Source: Dactylorhiza incarnata
Taxonomy: Eukaryota; Streptophyta; Magnoliopsida; Asparagales; Orchidaceae
Length of the DNA: 64,000 bases
Direction: 5' to 3'
Assembly (NCBI GenBank): GCA_033032865.1
Contig: JAWHQI010000202.1
Coordinates: 1,178,001 to 1,242,000, forward strand
Position numbers and translations under genes: made by a program
Shown: positions 45,198 to 56,495 of the stretch, one piece after another
How positions within the stretch are numbered: the stretch's first letter is position 1
Layout of the letters: each line of letters starts with the position of its first letter
Notes under the pieces: generated by a model
Seen by the model: the letters and a program-made list of their open reading frames with translations, nothing else
What the model was told of the DNA's origin: nothing
Database searches by the model: none

Positions 45198-45549
45198 ATC
45201 AGATACACCGGCCTCACCTCCTGTCTTCCGTTATGTGAGTCTTGGGTATAGGACTATGTAAGGAATATAGGGGATGTTGTAGTTACCCTTAGCCCACAGG
45301 GCCAACCATGTAACTTGTTAGCTTCGGCCTTTTTGCATATGAATATATGTATGCTCGTTAGTTTTCCTTATGATTGCTTCCGCACTGTGATCTGATGTGA
45401 GGTATTGATTCACTTGCATGACAAGGCAACCACCCAGTGCTTGGGAGGGTGGGTCGTTGCCACTCGGGAAGCATTGAGTGGCCATCATGGGTAGTAAGAT
45501 CCCTCTCTCCCGACCTGGGTTCAGTTCTGGGGGGAGGGGGTATTATAAA
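45193..45549 (+). mobile_element. E3 5' LTR, 3' end
   Basis: It ends GGGAGGGGGTATTATA, close to the GGGGGTATTACA style of LTR ends in this family, just before the primer site. Its start is not identified. Confidence 0.5.
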
Positions 45550-45562
45550 TGGATCAGAGCTA
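45550..45562 (+). other. E3 primer-binding site (tRNA-iMet type, one base lost)
   Basis: TGGATCAGAGCTA matches TGGTATCAGAGC with one T deleted. Confidence 0.65.
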
Positions 45563-45819
45563 TCGTGATCCGTCCACACGAGGCAGTCCTTAGATCCTTC
45601 CTTCCCATGTTCTATTTCTTGGTTCGGTACGAAGCACGGAACGGAAGCTTGGTGGACCCTTAGGTTAGAAATTTGAGGATCTTAGACTGTACAGTAACAC
45701 ACCTGCACACATGTCGCTTCCGTTTTAGTCAGTTTTTGGCAAAATTCCCTTACTTTTGCAAGTACTGATCTTCTTCTGTTACTTCTCCAGATACCGGAGT
45801 CCAGTAACGGGAGATCATC
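45563..45819 (+). other. E3 5' leader
   Basis: Between primer site and gag. No frame or repeat of note. Confidence 0.5.
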
Positions 45820-46805
45820 CTCTAGGGACTAGTACTACCCTATTACTCCACCACCAGACCCGGTTGCTCCAGTTGCAGCCCCATTCACTGACACCGGCCT
45901 GGGATGGACATTGACAGCATTGCTGGCCACTTTCCAGACTGCCATCTTACGGCCACCCCAACAGCCTATCGTGCCCATGGACCTTCTGACGACCTTCTGG
46001 GGGCTAAGGCCTCCTATCTTCTGAGGCACCAAATCCGCCATGCAGGCGGAGGAGTGGGTGGAAAGGATTGAGGAACAACTAGTCGGCATGATGTACCCCA
46101 CCATTGCCACAGTGTCCCTAGTGGTGACATTATTAGAGGGCTATGCTCGAGACTGGTGGAGGGCACCTAGACACTCCACATTCAGAGGGCGACCACTTAG
46201 CACGATTCTCTAGGGGGAATTTTTCGAGGCCTTCCTGGAGTACTATATCTCAGACGCCGACCGAGTTGCACTTTAGGAGCGATTCCTCCACATCCGACAG
46301 GGAGAGAGGACCGTGCCAGAATACCAGCGTGAGTTCATTCACTTAGCCTGCTTTACGGGTACATTGGCTACCACAGATAGAGATAGAGCCACCAGGTTCT
46401 ACCAAGGATTGCGCGACGACCTTCGACAGGCCCAGATCATAATTTCACAGTCGACCTTCCATATGATTTCTGCTCACGCCGCCGCGTTAGAGATGGACCA
46501 ACGGATGGTGGCCCAACAGTGGAGAGGACAGGTGGAGGCCCCCCGGGCCCAGGGACGAAAGATAGTGATTGCCTCTCAAAGGCAGGAATGAGATAGGAGG
46601 CGATGTCATCACCACCAGCCCTACAGGAAAGCACCTCCGCCTCAACATGCACCTCCAGCCCTAGCACCCCGACTATCTCCAGCAACCCGACCAGCTCCAG
46701 CTACCCGACCAGCTCCAGCACCCCATCCCACACCAGCCGCACGATGAGATGTTCCCTTTGCGGGGAATTGCTTCCTTTGCCAACATCCTGGGCATATTAG
46801 AGCTT
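45820..46805 (+). pseudogene. E3 gag
   Basis: Fragments across frames include AEEWVERIEEQLVGMMYP, LLEGYARDWW, and then QREFIHLACFTGTLATTDRD and RFYQGLRDDLRQAQ. A stop at about 46589 follows the basic region. A Pro-rich linker leads to a degraded knuckle near 46745-46800 with C, C and H still visible. At least four stops and three shifts are present. Confidence 0.8.
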
Positions 46806-47129
46806 TCTTCCCCCAGGCTATAGGTAGGTCAGGCTTAGGAGTAGTACAGGGAGCAGCGGAGAGAGGGTGAGGGCAAGGATGTCGCAGAGGATGACCTGCA
46901 GGCAGGAGGGACTAGCCCAGGCAGGGCAGGGCAGCCCCACTCTAGGCGTACGCACTAGACCTCCAGCATGGACCTCCACCGGACGTAGTTATAGGTATAT
47001 ATTTTCGGCATTAGTGATAATATACCTGGATGATGTTATCTGGTAGGAGACATGTGATATAGCCTTTTGTTTTGACATATATGTATCCTAGTTGTAATCT
47101 TTAAAAGCCATATGATCATAGTATATATA

Positions 47130-49303
47130 CATGTTACCATGTTTACTTTGGTAGAAGGCCACCCTGCTAAAACATTATTCGATTCCGGAGCCACACATTC
47201 CTTTGTATCCCGGGATTTCATCGCAACCAAAGAGAACACCGTCTAATCGTCCGGAATGTCAATACGAATCCTACTTTCGAACGGGTAAGACATGACATCC
47301 ACAGAAAAGTGCTCATTCCAGGCTATGCTAGGAAGCATGGAGTTCGAAATCTTTGCAATTATTCTAGCAATAATCAGGTTCGACATCATCCTAGGGATGG
47401 AATGGTTGGCCGACCACAAGGCCCAAATAAATTACTCGACTAGAGAAATCAACCACCGGAACCCAAATGGACAGTCTATCACTTTAACAGGTATACCGTA
47501 TGTCACTCGCATCATTTTAACATCTGCGTACACTGTCAAATCGATCCGACCAAAGGATGAAATGTACCTGATTTACTTTGAAATGGAGGACAAAACTCAA
47601 GTACTCATCAAGGTGCCTGTAGTCCGAGAATTTCCAGATGTTTTTCCAGAATCCCTTCCAGGGTTACCCCCGCGACGAAAATTAGAATTCTAGATCGAGC
47701 TTGCACATGGAGCTCGACCAATGTCCCGAGCACCTTACCGAATGGCTCCAAAGGAGCTGATCGAGCTCAAGATACAACTGCAAGAACTAATCGATGCAGG
47801 TTTCGTCCATCCAAGTACCTCACCCTGGAGAGCCCCTGTACTTTTTGTCAAGAAGAAGGGCAGATTACTACGTCTATGCATCTATTATAGGGACCTAAAT
47901 AAGATTACCATCTAAAATACCTATCCCCTACCAAGGATAGATGAATTATTCGAACAATTGCACGGTGCGTCCTTTTTTTTTCCAAAAGGGATCTAAGGTC
48001 TGGGTACTACCAACTTCGGGTACTAAAGAAGGACATCCCCAAAACATCCTTTAGCTCCCGCTACGAGCTTTACGAGTTTATGGTGATGCCTTTTGGGCTG
48101 ACCAATGCCCTATCTGCCTTCATGGCATTAATGAATAAAGTATTTGAACCATTTCTGGACCATTTCGTGATCGTCTTCATAGACGATATACTCATCTACT
48201 CAAGAAGCAAGGCAGGCCATTTCATGCATCTTCAAATGGTACTGCTCAAACTAGATAACATTCACTCTTCACAAAATTCAGTAAGTATGAGTTTTGGATG
48301 GAGGAAGTCGGGTTCTTAGGATACACAATCAATAAGAACGGGGTGGCAGTGGATCAGACCAAAGTATAGGCAGTACGGAATTGGCTGCCACTTAAGTCAG
48401 CGGCAGATATCAGAAGCTTACTTGGTCTCGTCGGATACTACCGTAAGTTCGTGGAAGGATTTTCAAGGATCGTCTTACCCCTCACTACCCTCACCAAAAA
48501 GGATAATGTGTTCCAATGGACCCCTGAATGTGAAGCAGCATTTGTCGAATTAAAGAACCGTTTAACCTCCTCCCCAATTCTTACCCTCCCCTCAGGCACC
48601 GGGGGATTTTAGATCTACACAGAAGCATCTCTGAAGGGGTTGGAGCCATACTAATGCAGTATGGCAGGGTAGTCACCTACGCATCACGACAGTTAAAGCC
48701 TCACGAGCTTAACTACGCAACACATGACTTAGAATTGGGGGTTGTGGTTTTAGTGCTACAAATTTCGAGGCATTACCTATACGGAGTAAGATGTGAGATC
48801 TTTTCGACCACAAAAGCCTCAAATACATTTTCACTCAGAAGGAGCTGAACCTCTGACAACGTCGATGGCTAGAATTTCTGTGTGATTAAGACTTCGCCCT
48901 CCAATATCACCCCGGCAAGGCCAACAAAGTTGCAGATGCTTTAAGTCGCCAACCCCCAGTAGTCTGGAGCTAGCTAGAGCTGATACCGGGGGAGTTGATC
49001 CAATCCTTGGCAAACTTAGGCATCACCCTTTTCACCCGCAGGGATCCTATAGACTATCAAGCCCAGCTATATTTGATGGAGATACAGTGTGATATTCGGG
49101 ACAGAATACGAGAGGCTCAGAAGGTCGACCCAGAAGCGGCTCCAATCATCTAAACCCTGCAAGATGACACTCAAGATGACTACAACCTGTATGATGGTAT
49201 TCTGCAATACAAGCACCATGTGTTCCTCCCCTCCACAGAAGGGACCCGAGAAGAGATACATCGCGAAGCACACCAGTTGAGATATTCTATTCACCCAGGT
49301 GAC
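47130..49303 (+). pseudogene. E3 protease, RT, RNase H and start of integrase
   Basis: The protease reads KTLFDSGATHSFVSRDF, then DIILGMEWLADHKAQI. RT includes [38 protein letters not shown] and an intact [13 protein letters not shown] at about 48170-48205. A frameshift near 48265 follows, then GVAVDQTKV, SLLGLVGYYRKFV and LPLTTLTKKDNVFQW. RNase H ([34 protein letters not shown]) and the first part of integrase (AHQLRYSIHPG) end at the junction. A poly-T insertion at about 47972-47981 disrupts the segment after FEQLHGA. There are many nonsense changes. Confidence 0.88.
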
Positions 49304-49677
49304 AATGAGCATCACCGAGACCCCCGAAGAGATCGATCAGGGTCCCCAATCGCCTTATAACTACACTCCTCTCAACACCTCCCGTGCCAATGTACTTTAT
49401 GCAATCCAGGACAACCCGACATTCCGGAGGCCACGAGAACTCCCCCCCCCCCCCCCCGAATGCCAAGGGAGACCAGTCAAAGTACTGCGTGTTCCATCAG
49501 GGAACTAGACATAACACTGAGGAATGTATAAAGATTAAAGATGAGATCAAACATCTTGTTTGCCAGGCAATCCTCGACAGGTTTCTGCAAGGCCATGTCC
49601 ATAATCAGCCAGCACCGCCTCAGCCTATAAGAGAACAGCCGTCCCTGCACCAAGGCACACAGGGGGCAAACAGATAG
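49304..49677 (+). pseudogene. E6 Tat-like gag, C-terminal part
   Basis: YNYTPLNTSRANVLYAIQDN is typical of Tat-lineage gag, followed by the Cys/His motif KYCVFHQGTRHNTEECIKIKD. The frame shifts inside a C-run at about 49442-49458: residues before and after read in different frames. Slippage in the C-run is the simplest cause. The frame stops at 49675-49677. Confidence 0.8.
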
Positions 49678-49743
49678 TAGGAGAACTCAAAACCATAGCT
49701 GGGTCTCCCTTCCCCTACATACACTCCATCACTCAGTAGGAAA

Positions 49744-50360
49744 ATGATCAACAAGGCCAGAAGGCGTCACAATCCGCCACCATCAAGTATTGGAGACGAA
49801 GACCTAGAGAGGCTGCTCCTGCCACACCAAGACCCCCTTGTCATCAGTGTAGGAATCGGCGACCCTAGCTTCGGCGTCAGAAGGATACTGGTCAACAATG
49901 GAAGTTCAGTCGACATCCTATTGATGTCCACTCTCCGCAATATGAAGATATCGAGAGAGCGTCTCAAGCTGGCAACTGGTCCAATCTATGGCTAAAACAA
50001 TAGTCTAATTCCCTTTCAAGGGACGATCGATCTCCTTGTCATGCTCGGCGAGTACCCGGAGCAAACTACACATAAAATCCAGTTTGTGGTGGTGGAGTCC
50101 GACTCAGGATACAACGCGACCTTTGGCGTCCTCTTCAGGAACAGTTTGAAGCCATTCCCTCCATCCCACACCTGGCGATTAAGTTTATCACACCAGGCGG
50201 AGTGGGTGTCATACGAGGCAACAAGGAGGTGGATCACTCATGTTATCTGCAACAGGCATGCCCTGGACAGGTCACGACTCCCACCTCCAACATGGACGTC
50301 ACCCAGAACGCAGCTGCAACACACTACATCGACCTGTCAAAGGGTCCCCCGCAAGTCTGA
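49744..50360 (+). pseudogene. E6 Tat-like protease region
   Basis: RRILVNNGSSVDILLMSTLR matches the Tat protease site, usually V-D-N-G-S-S; the catalytic Asp is Asn here (G to A). A TAA at 49993 interrupts. Later parts (YPEQTTHKIQFVVVESDSGYNATFG, and in another frame AIPSIPHLAIKFITPGGVGV) complete the conserved block. The expected RT domain does not follow. Confidence 0.75.
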
Positions 50361-50578
50361 TCCAGAAGAGCCAAGAGGGGAGGGGAAGCCCCCCCCCCCC
50401 CCACCCACACATACACACACACTCACACCATTTTTTATCAACATTTCATTACTTATGTTTACTTATGCATTTCATTTTGTTTCCTAGAACAATAGCCGCG
50501 AGAATCCACTCGTGTGTATGTATCTATTTTTATTTCTATTTCTATCTTCATGGTTTGACTCGGTGATTGCTCATTATC
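50361..50578 (+). other. E6 region after protease
   Basis: C-run at about 50389-50402, a (CA)n stretch and a T-rich stretch. No gene seen. Confidence 0.5.
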
Positions 50579-51090
50579 GGTTCGAACGCATTCCCTATTT
50601 ACCATAATTTGGAATTCGTCACCAACACGACGCATTATCGGTTCGAATGCATCCGCTCTTCACCGTCATAATAGGTCACGACACCAACCAGGCAAGCCCC
50701 CCACGTGGTCGCAATCGGTTCGAACGCATTCACCCTTCACCGTAATTCAAGGTTTGTCCCCCTCAGCACCCACTATCAGTATGAACGCATCCATTATTCA
50801 CCACAATAGTAGGTCACGACACTGCCAGGGCAAGTTCTCCTTGCGGCTGTTATCAGTTCAAACACATTCGCTCTTCACTACAATATGGGGTCCATCCCCC
50901 TAACCGCACATTATTTGTTCGAACACATCTGCTCTTCACCGAAAAAGTAGGTCATGACACCACCCGGGCAAGCCCCCCTCGCGGTCACCATCGGTTCGAA
51001 TGCATTCTCTCTTCACCGCCATATGGGGTCCACCCCCAAACTTCTGTTATCGATTTGAATGCACTCGCTCTTCACTTTATAAAAAGTCTG
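50579..51090 (+). repeat. Dimeric tandem repeat in E6 3' region, about 138-bp unit
   Basis: GGTTCGAACGCATTC-CTCTTCACC-like starts recur at 50579, 50639, 50716, 50778, 50855, 50917, 50993 and 51053. Spacings alternate between about 60 and 77 bp. The longer monomer carries AGGTCACGACACCACC and GGCAAGCCCCCC; the shorter carries GGGGTCCATCCCC. So the array is a higher-order dimer repeated about four times. Confidence 0.85.
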
Positions 51091-51727
51091 CTCCATGGGT
51101 AAGGTTGCGCTATTGGTTCGAACGAGAAAGCTCTTCAACCGCACATCAAGCCTTGACCCCATTATTACTGACATTTTAGATAAAATGAGACCGCACTCAT
51201 GGTGCGTTAGGGAAAGGACTCTCCACCAGCACGAGCCTACTCCTTCTTCACCATTAGGAGACACCCTCAGCCCAAATAGCACTCGCATACCCAGCTGAAC
51301 AAACAACAATGAGTCATCATACACAACGATGCACAAAGAAAGTGGAATCCACTAGAGCAAACAACAAAGACAAATTTTTGCCACACATACATCAAACTGC
51401 TACCCTACGCTCCTTCAAAGGAGACTACAGACTGGAAAAAAGCAAAACATCGCCAAATACAAGATGACTACATATGGGGATACCAACTCAATCCACAACA
51501 TCAACATCAAATCAGTCGCCCTCGGAGAGGACTCCCGCACCAAGACCCATAATGCTGAATCCGCACTTTCTCTCCACCCTACGAGGAGTTTTCTCAATGC
51601 CTCTAAGGAATGAGATCTCCGACTCGCCATCACAACTTCAACTCAAGATGCAGCACACATAAATTTGTAAAAATCCATGCACTCCTCCGACCTCGAACGT
51701 GAACTCCAAGGATTTGGGTGGCAATTG
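51091..51727 (+). other. E6 3' untranslated region
   Basis: One more degenerate repeat start at 51115, otherwise no repeat or coding signal. It ends in a G-rich stretch (GGATTTGGGTGGCAAT) that could serve as a polypurine tract. Confidence 0.45.
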
Positions 51728-52020
51728 ATGGGTACCCCTTCTATTTATAAGAGAGATGAGTCACAAAATCTCCTCTATTATAAGGAGTGCTCATAATAGA
51801 GGCGGAAAGAGGTTCCATTACTCCCTCCACTATGTAAGAGTGCATAGTGGAGAAAGGCCCGTAACCGTCAAAACCACCCACGAACATAGGGGATGCACGT
51901 GCACGGCCGCCTTTCCTCAGGCACACCTCGCATGGCCCCTCCACTTGGCATAGGCGGTTAAGGCTCCAACCGCCGCCGACAAGACAACCACCCGACCGCC
52001 CAAAAACCTGCATCGTAGCA

Positions 52021-52345
52021 AGCGCACCGGCGCGCGGTAGCACCCTCACGCGCACGCGATATCAACCACTACAGTGTGCACGGTAAAGCTCACACCGCAC
52101 ATGCGCGCACGTGTACACGCGCGCGGCAGCACGCGCACCCATGCGCGGCATCACGCACACACACCTATGCGGGTGGCATCATGTGAACCCGTGCACACGG
52201 CAGCGAGCGGTAGCGCATGCACACCCATGTGCACGACATCGCACACACTCGCATGCGCGGTATATCACACAACCAAGCACGGTAGCCCGACCTGTCACAT
52301 ACACGCCACAGTGCGCACACTTTCATATGCACCCTAGGCCACACC
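52021..52345. repeat. CA/CG alternating purine-pyrimidine tract
   Basis: Dense ACACAC, GCGCGC, CACGCGCACG and TGCGCGGCA blocks with a repeating GCACACCCATGCGCGGCATC theme of about 30-40 bp. Such composition favours Z-DNA. Confidence 0.7.
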
Positions 52346-52514
52346 GCCCTTAATCGCATGCCCTATATGAGCACCTCCCCCTGTCATGCGACTACGTGCA
52401 CCCTCACGACACTCCGTCCCGGACATCCCTCCAACAATTCTGCCCTCACGCAATCACGGAGAATTCCATCTAAGCACACGCTTAAATTTTCCCTCTTTAC
52501 CTCTTGCATTCACA

Positions 52515-52735
52515 AAGATTGCAAGACTGTTCGCGGGTCATTTCGCAATACGCGGGATAGTTTGCAGTTTGCAGAACAGTTTACAGAACAGTTCGCAGAG
52601 CAGTTCACTGTTCGCAGGACAATTCGCAGTTCCTGGGATAGTTCGCAGTTCACGGGACAGTTAGCAGTTCACAGGATAGATCGCAGTTCGCGGGATAGAT
52701 CGCAGTTCGCGGGACAATTTGAAGTTCGGAGATCA
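52515..52735. repeat. Short direct repeats GCAGTTCGCGGGATAG
   Basis: About ten variants of GCAGTT(C)(G/A)CGGGA(T/C)AG at 16-20 bp spacing. Confidence 0.75.
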
Positions 52736-52894
52736 TTACCATCACTGCCCGACCTGCCCAAACTGCCCAGGGGCAATGTAATCATATGTTCAAAAATGAT
52801 GATCTGTGTGTTATTGATCGAGAAATGTGATTCGTCCGTCCGGTAGTTATAGCGGTTACAATGTTGCAATTACCGAACTCCCTCCGTCAAAAAC

Positions 52895-52901
52895 TATAAA
52901 A
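52895..52901 (+). promoter_or_regulatory. E6 LTR TATA box
   Basis: TATAAAA followed by GGAATC, with CTCCGTCAAAAAC before it. It supports plus-strand orientation and a transcription start near 52930. Confidence 0.55.
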
Positions 52902-54355
52902 GGAATCTAGAGTCTTCATTTCAAGGGACCTTGTCTTTAGCAGTCGAGAGAGCTCCTTCGAAGATCCTTCAGAGTTCTCCTTCGGCGTTCAAAGAATTCT
53001 TCGAAGTTCTCCTTCGGCCTTCTAAGATCTCTTTCCCCTTCGAAGGTCTCCATCGAAGGCGATTTGAAGATCACTCTTTGGCTCTTAAAGATCTTCTTCC
53101 TATTTAGAGATTTTTCTCTTTCTCATTTTTCTATACACCCCTTGCAACGAGCGGTGACATGTCACCCTCGCTTGTTCTACTGTTTGTAATACTAAAATAT
53201 ATAGTACAATTTGGTCGGCACCCGTCCGGCCTCATGGTTTCATCCTTTTAGGGTTTTCCATGTTAAATGTTGATATAGAAATTTCGGATTTAAGTTAAGC
53301 GAAGGGTTAAAGATGTTTTCCAAACTATATTCGATGAAGGCAAGTGTACCTTATCGTCTATAGTATAAGATATTTTAGAAATACCAAGGTAGTATTCCTC
53401 GGGGCGCGTTGATTACTTCTACTTCGAGAAAATCACTATTATCTTATCTATTAATTTTTGAGGTTTTGTTTTACTTAGCTAATAAGAGACAATTTGCAAG
53501 CTAAAAGAAAGGTTTAAACGATGGTAAAAAGATTAGTGCTCAATCTAAAATCACCTTGGAGTGAGAATAATCAAGTGAAGGAAAAATAAATCTAATTCTG
53601 TTTAATTAAACTACTTGACTGTGGAGGTTCCCGAAGCTTGAACATGCCTCTCTCGAGGTTAATGCTCAACTAAGTTTAGGAAAAATCAACTGAACTCTCA
53701 TCCTATAATTGATTACCTACAACTTGTTTTACGCTGTGAACCCCACTATTAGATTTGACTCCAATCCGGGAGATATACGTCATCCTCTCTCGAGGGGTGC
53801 GTGCAACTCTCTTTACCCTTGATTGATCGATTCATACTTTGAGCATCTCTGCTAGCTAAGTATGAAAACTTAAGAGAAAACAATATATCGAAAATATGGT
53901 CTCACTAATTAAAAATCAAGGGTAATTCAAGTGTTTACAAAAAATGGAAAAAGAGAGTTAGAAAATTATAACTTGATTATCTCATCCTCGGATCATTTCG
54001 ATCGAGCACTAATGAGAATTAGTTAATCATAGTGGAGGGGGAAAATAGAGTAAGATAAAATTGCATGAAGAAAAGCTAATTAAAAGAGAAAGAGAAATGA
54101 AGAAAACAAAACTATTTTTTATTGAAATTAAAAACTATTACAAGCCTTAAACAAGATTACAATGCTAGAAATGTAAAGATTACAAGCTTAAGAAACTATT
54201 GCATTAAAAGAAAACTAGAACATTGCATGAAAGGGAAAGAGAGAGAACATGAAATGGAAATACATGAACAAAAGCATGAAAAAGATCACTAACAGCTCTA
54301 GCAGCACCTCCCCCTCTCCAAAATTCTGAACCCTGGACTCAAGGAGAACCTCTGA

Positions 54356-54362
54356 ATTTATA
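54356..54362 (-). promoter_or_regulatory. E7 LTR TATA box (3' LTR)
   Basis: Minus strand TATAAAT, with the palindrome cluster directly upstream on that strand. The copy in the 5' LTR lies at about 63216-63222. Confidence 0.6.
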
Positions 54363-54389
54363 GGAAAAAAATTCAAGTTACACGCCCTC

Positions 54390-54664
54390 GGTCACTGGCG
54401 TGACCAAGGGCGTGTAACCACTATTCAGCTCAGTTCCGACAGCGGTGTGGGTCTTGCGTGACTTGTGTTGACTTCTCGACGACATCTCCACTACTCGACG
54501 GCAGCTACGCTGGCAGGATCCTATGTTTACACGCCCCAGGTCACGGGCGTGACCTTTGGGTCACGGGCGTGAGTAGGGTGTGTCTTGCTGTGGATGAGCT
54601 CAAAATGCACGACATAAATTTTGGACTGGTATTCAGGTTACACGCCCCTGGTCGCGGGCATGAC
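54390..54664 (-). promoter_or_regulatory. Palindrome cluster GTCACGGGCGTGAC, 3' LTR
   Basis: Copies lie at 54390-54405, 54539-54554, 54559-54573 and 54650-54664, some with one or two changes. Each is an inverted repeat GTCACG-GG-CGTGAC. They sit 30-300 bp upstream of the TATA box on the sense strand, the place for enhancer elements. Confidence 0.6.
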
Positions 54665-55292
54665 TGGGGGCGTATAATACAAATTTTCCCAATTTGGTCC
54701 CAAAATTCTGCAAATATAAACATAAGTTAGATTACAATAAAATTTATAAAAAGAACTAATTATAACCTAAAATTGACATGAAAAAAAAAATTCATACTAA
54801 ATGATTACTAAAATTTCTACTAAAAAGTTATACAAAAACTACTTATCAAATACCCCATACTTGAGGTTTCGCTATTACAGAGTAAAAGTATAAGACATAA
54901 TTCATAAGACATTCATATAATTTTTTAATTATAAACTAAAATTTCATTTAGATCAAAAGTTAGGTTAAGAATAAATTCTAGGAGAAATTTAGTCCTAAAT
55001 TATGATGATGAATTGAAAAGAGAGGAAGAGTGTTTAGGCAAAGACTGCTCAAGATAATTAATTAGCAAACAAAATTGTATAAATAATAAAACTAAATTAG
55101 ATTAAAATTATAAGAACTCTATCTTAAAAGATACTTAAGGAAAAATAACCTACTAAATATTGCTCTCTTCATAACTTAAATTAAATCTAGATCAAAGATA
55201 TTTGGCTAGGGGGTTTACAAAGCTTGGCATAAGAAGAGATCTTAGAAAGGAGGTGATGAGTTTTATCCTCTCACCTCTATTTTTTTAATTGT

Positions 55293-55520
55293 ATATGTTT
55301 AGAAGTAATGAATTTTATCCTCTTACTCCATGACAAATAATCTTTTGAAATTCTCTTATAATAAAAACCCAAAATATATATGTTTAGGAGTAATGAATTT
55401 TATCCTCTTACTCCATGCCATATAATCTTGTAAATGATTTTGGGTTCATATGTTTACGGAATAATGAATTTTATCGTCCTATTCCCATGACATATGATCT
55501 TTTAAAACACTTTTTTATGT
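55293..55520. repeat. Imperfect tandem repeat in E7 3' region
   Basis: TATGTTTAGGAGTAATGAAT with TTTATCCTCTTACTCCATG recurs at 55293, 55378 and 55449 (periods about 85 and 71 bp). Confidence 0.8.
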
Positions 55521-56008
55521 CATAAAAAGGGGTAGGGTAAGGAAAAAGGAATTTTAGCTTATAAATTAAATTATATTGAGAGCAAATTCTAGTAAATTTA
55601 AATTTCCTAAGATCTAAAAAGCTAGAAGGAAATATAATAGAAATCTAAATAAGTTTAGCAAATTTACTACAGAACAATGCATTTAAAATAAAATAGAGAA
55701 GTCATGCTAATAACAATTCTCTAATCAAGCTTAAATCCTAAAATGTTTCTTAAAGTAAAATTACCTAAAATTTAGATTTAACAAACTATGATAAACAAAA
55801 TTTGTCAATTAAAAACATAAAAATGCTTATAAATACTCTCAACTAAATTTCTAAGAAATCACAATAACAACAAGTAGGGGCTTTATAAAAAATTTGGTTT
55901 TTTTTGTTCTAAGTTTTTCTTTTTTTGAATTTTTGATATTATCTTTTTTTTTTAATTTTTAATAATAAAAATAAGAAACTAGCTTTAAACCTAAAAATTT
56001 TGTTAACT

Positions 56009-56105
56009 CTTGGACTTCCCGAGGTATACCCCATGAAGGGTACTCAACGGTACTAGGAGGTGAGATGGGATGATAGTCCAAACGTCCCTTTTCAAGATTT
56101 AAATT
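56009..56105. repeat. Direct repeat shared with E7 leader, 3' copy
   Basis: Begins TCTTGGACTTCCCGAGGTAT and includes GGTACTAGGAGGTGAGATGG; it matches 61913-62010 in the same orientation at roughly 85% identity by eye. Confidence 0.85.
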
Positions 56106-56495
56106 TTCGGTTTTCTAATTTTTTTTGAATGTTTGAGTTTTGAAAGTGCTTGAATAAAAAAAGGAAGACATAAGAAACTATTTTTTGAAAAAATTTCTAA
56201 ATTAAAAACTACACATTTTTTTGGAACTATTTACACCCTCATACTTAAAGTTAAATTGTATCCCCAATGTTTAAAACTAAGTATGAAGAAAAAAAACAAG
56301 AAAAAGAAAATGCAAGTTAAAGCAAGAAGGGAGGAGAAGAAAAAAAGGAAGGGCTTCCCTGATTATGAAGTTGCAGGGGAAGCAGCGGTTACCTACAAAA
56401 CATGTTAAAACAAAAACAAAACAACGAAAAGATAACTTTGGGGTGCCTCCCAAAAGCGCTTTGTTTAAGGTTGCGTAGCTTGACCTAATTGGCGC

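Larger units (their letters stand above)
45193..49303 (+). mobile_element. E3: old gypsy element, plus strand (right part)
   Basis: The end of a 5' LTR, a primer site, gag, protease, RT, RNase H and the start of integrase can be read in order on the plus strand with many stops and shifts. It is cut at 49303 in the integrase zinc-binding part, where an unrelated Tat-type gag begins. The left part lies at 20809-21393 across E4. Confidence 0.85.
49304..53270 (+). mobile_element. E6: Tat-like gag-protease element, 5'-truncated, split by E7
   Basis: A Tat/Retand-type gag C-terminus and protease are followed directly by noncoding repeats and an LTR, with no RT, RNase H or integrase. The 5' end is lost at the E3 junction. 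The LTR is interrupted by E7 at 53271 and resumes at 63799. It could be a gag-only non-autonomous element or a deletion derivative. Confidence 0.7.
51728..53270 (+). mobile_element. E6 LTR, left part (boundary uncertain)
   Basis: Possible start TGATGGGTACCCC at 51728. It contains a CA/CG-rich part (52021-52345), a short direct-repeat tract (52515-52735), a TATA box at 52895 and a TTCGAAG-rich part (52950-53060). E7 interrupts it at 53271. The open frame at 52358-52846 spans the repeat tract and is not supported. Confidence 0.5.
53271..54848 (-). mobile_element. E7 3' LTR (1.58 kb)
   Basis: Highly similar to the right LTR. It lacks a 158-bp segment (63315-63472 of the other LTR) between two GCGTGAC copies, and keeps about 90 bp missing from the right LTR near 54570-54660. 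Both gaps are bounded by copies of the palindromic motif described separately. Confidence 0.92.
54849..56495 (-). other. E7 noncoding 3' region
   Basis: AT-rich, 1.65 kb between integrase and 3' LTR. Athila elements often carry an env-like ORF here; none is readable. It ends at AAGTATGGGGTATT (minus), a weak polypurine tract before the LTR. It contains a tandem repeat and a copy of a leader sequence, listed separately. Confidence 0.7.

Noticed and set aside
52358..52846. 162-codon ORF in the E6 LTR
   Set aside because: Spans a short direct-repeat tract and shows periodic peptides; no domain.
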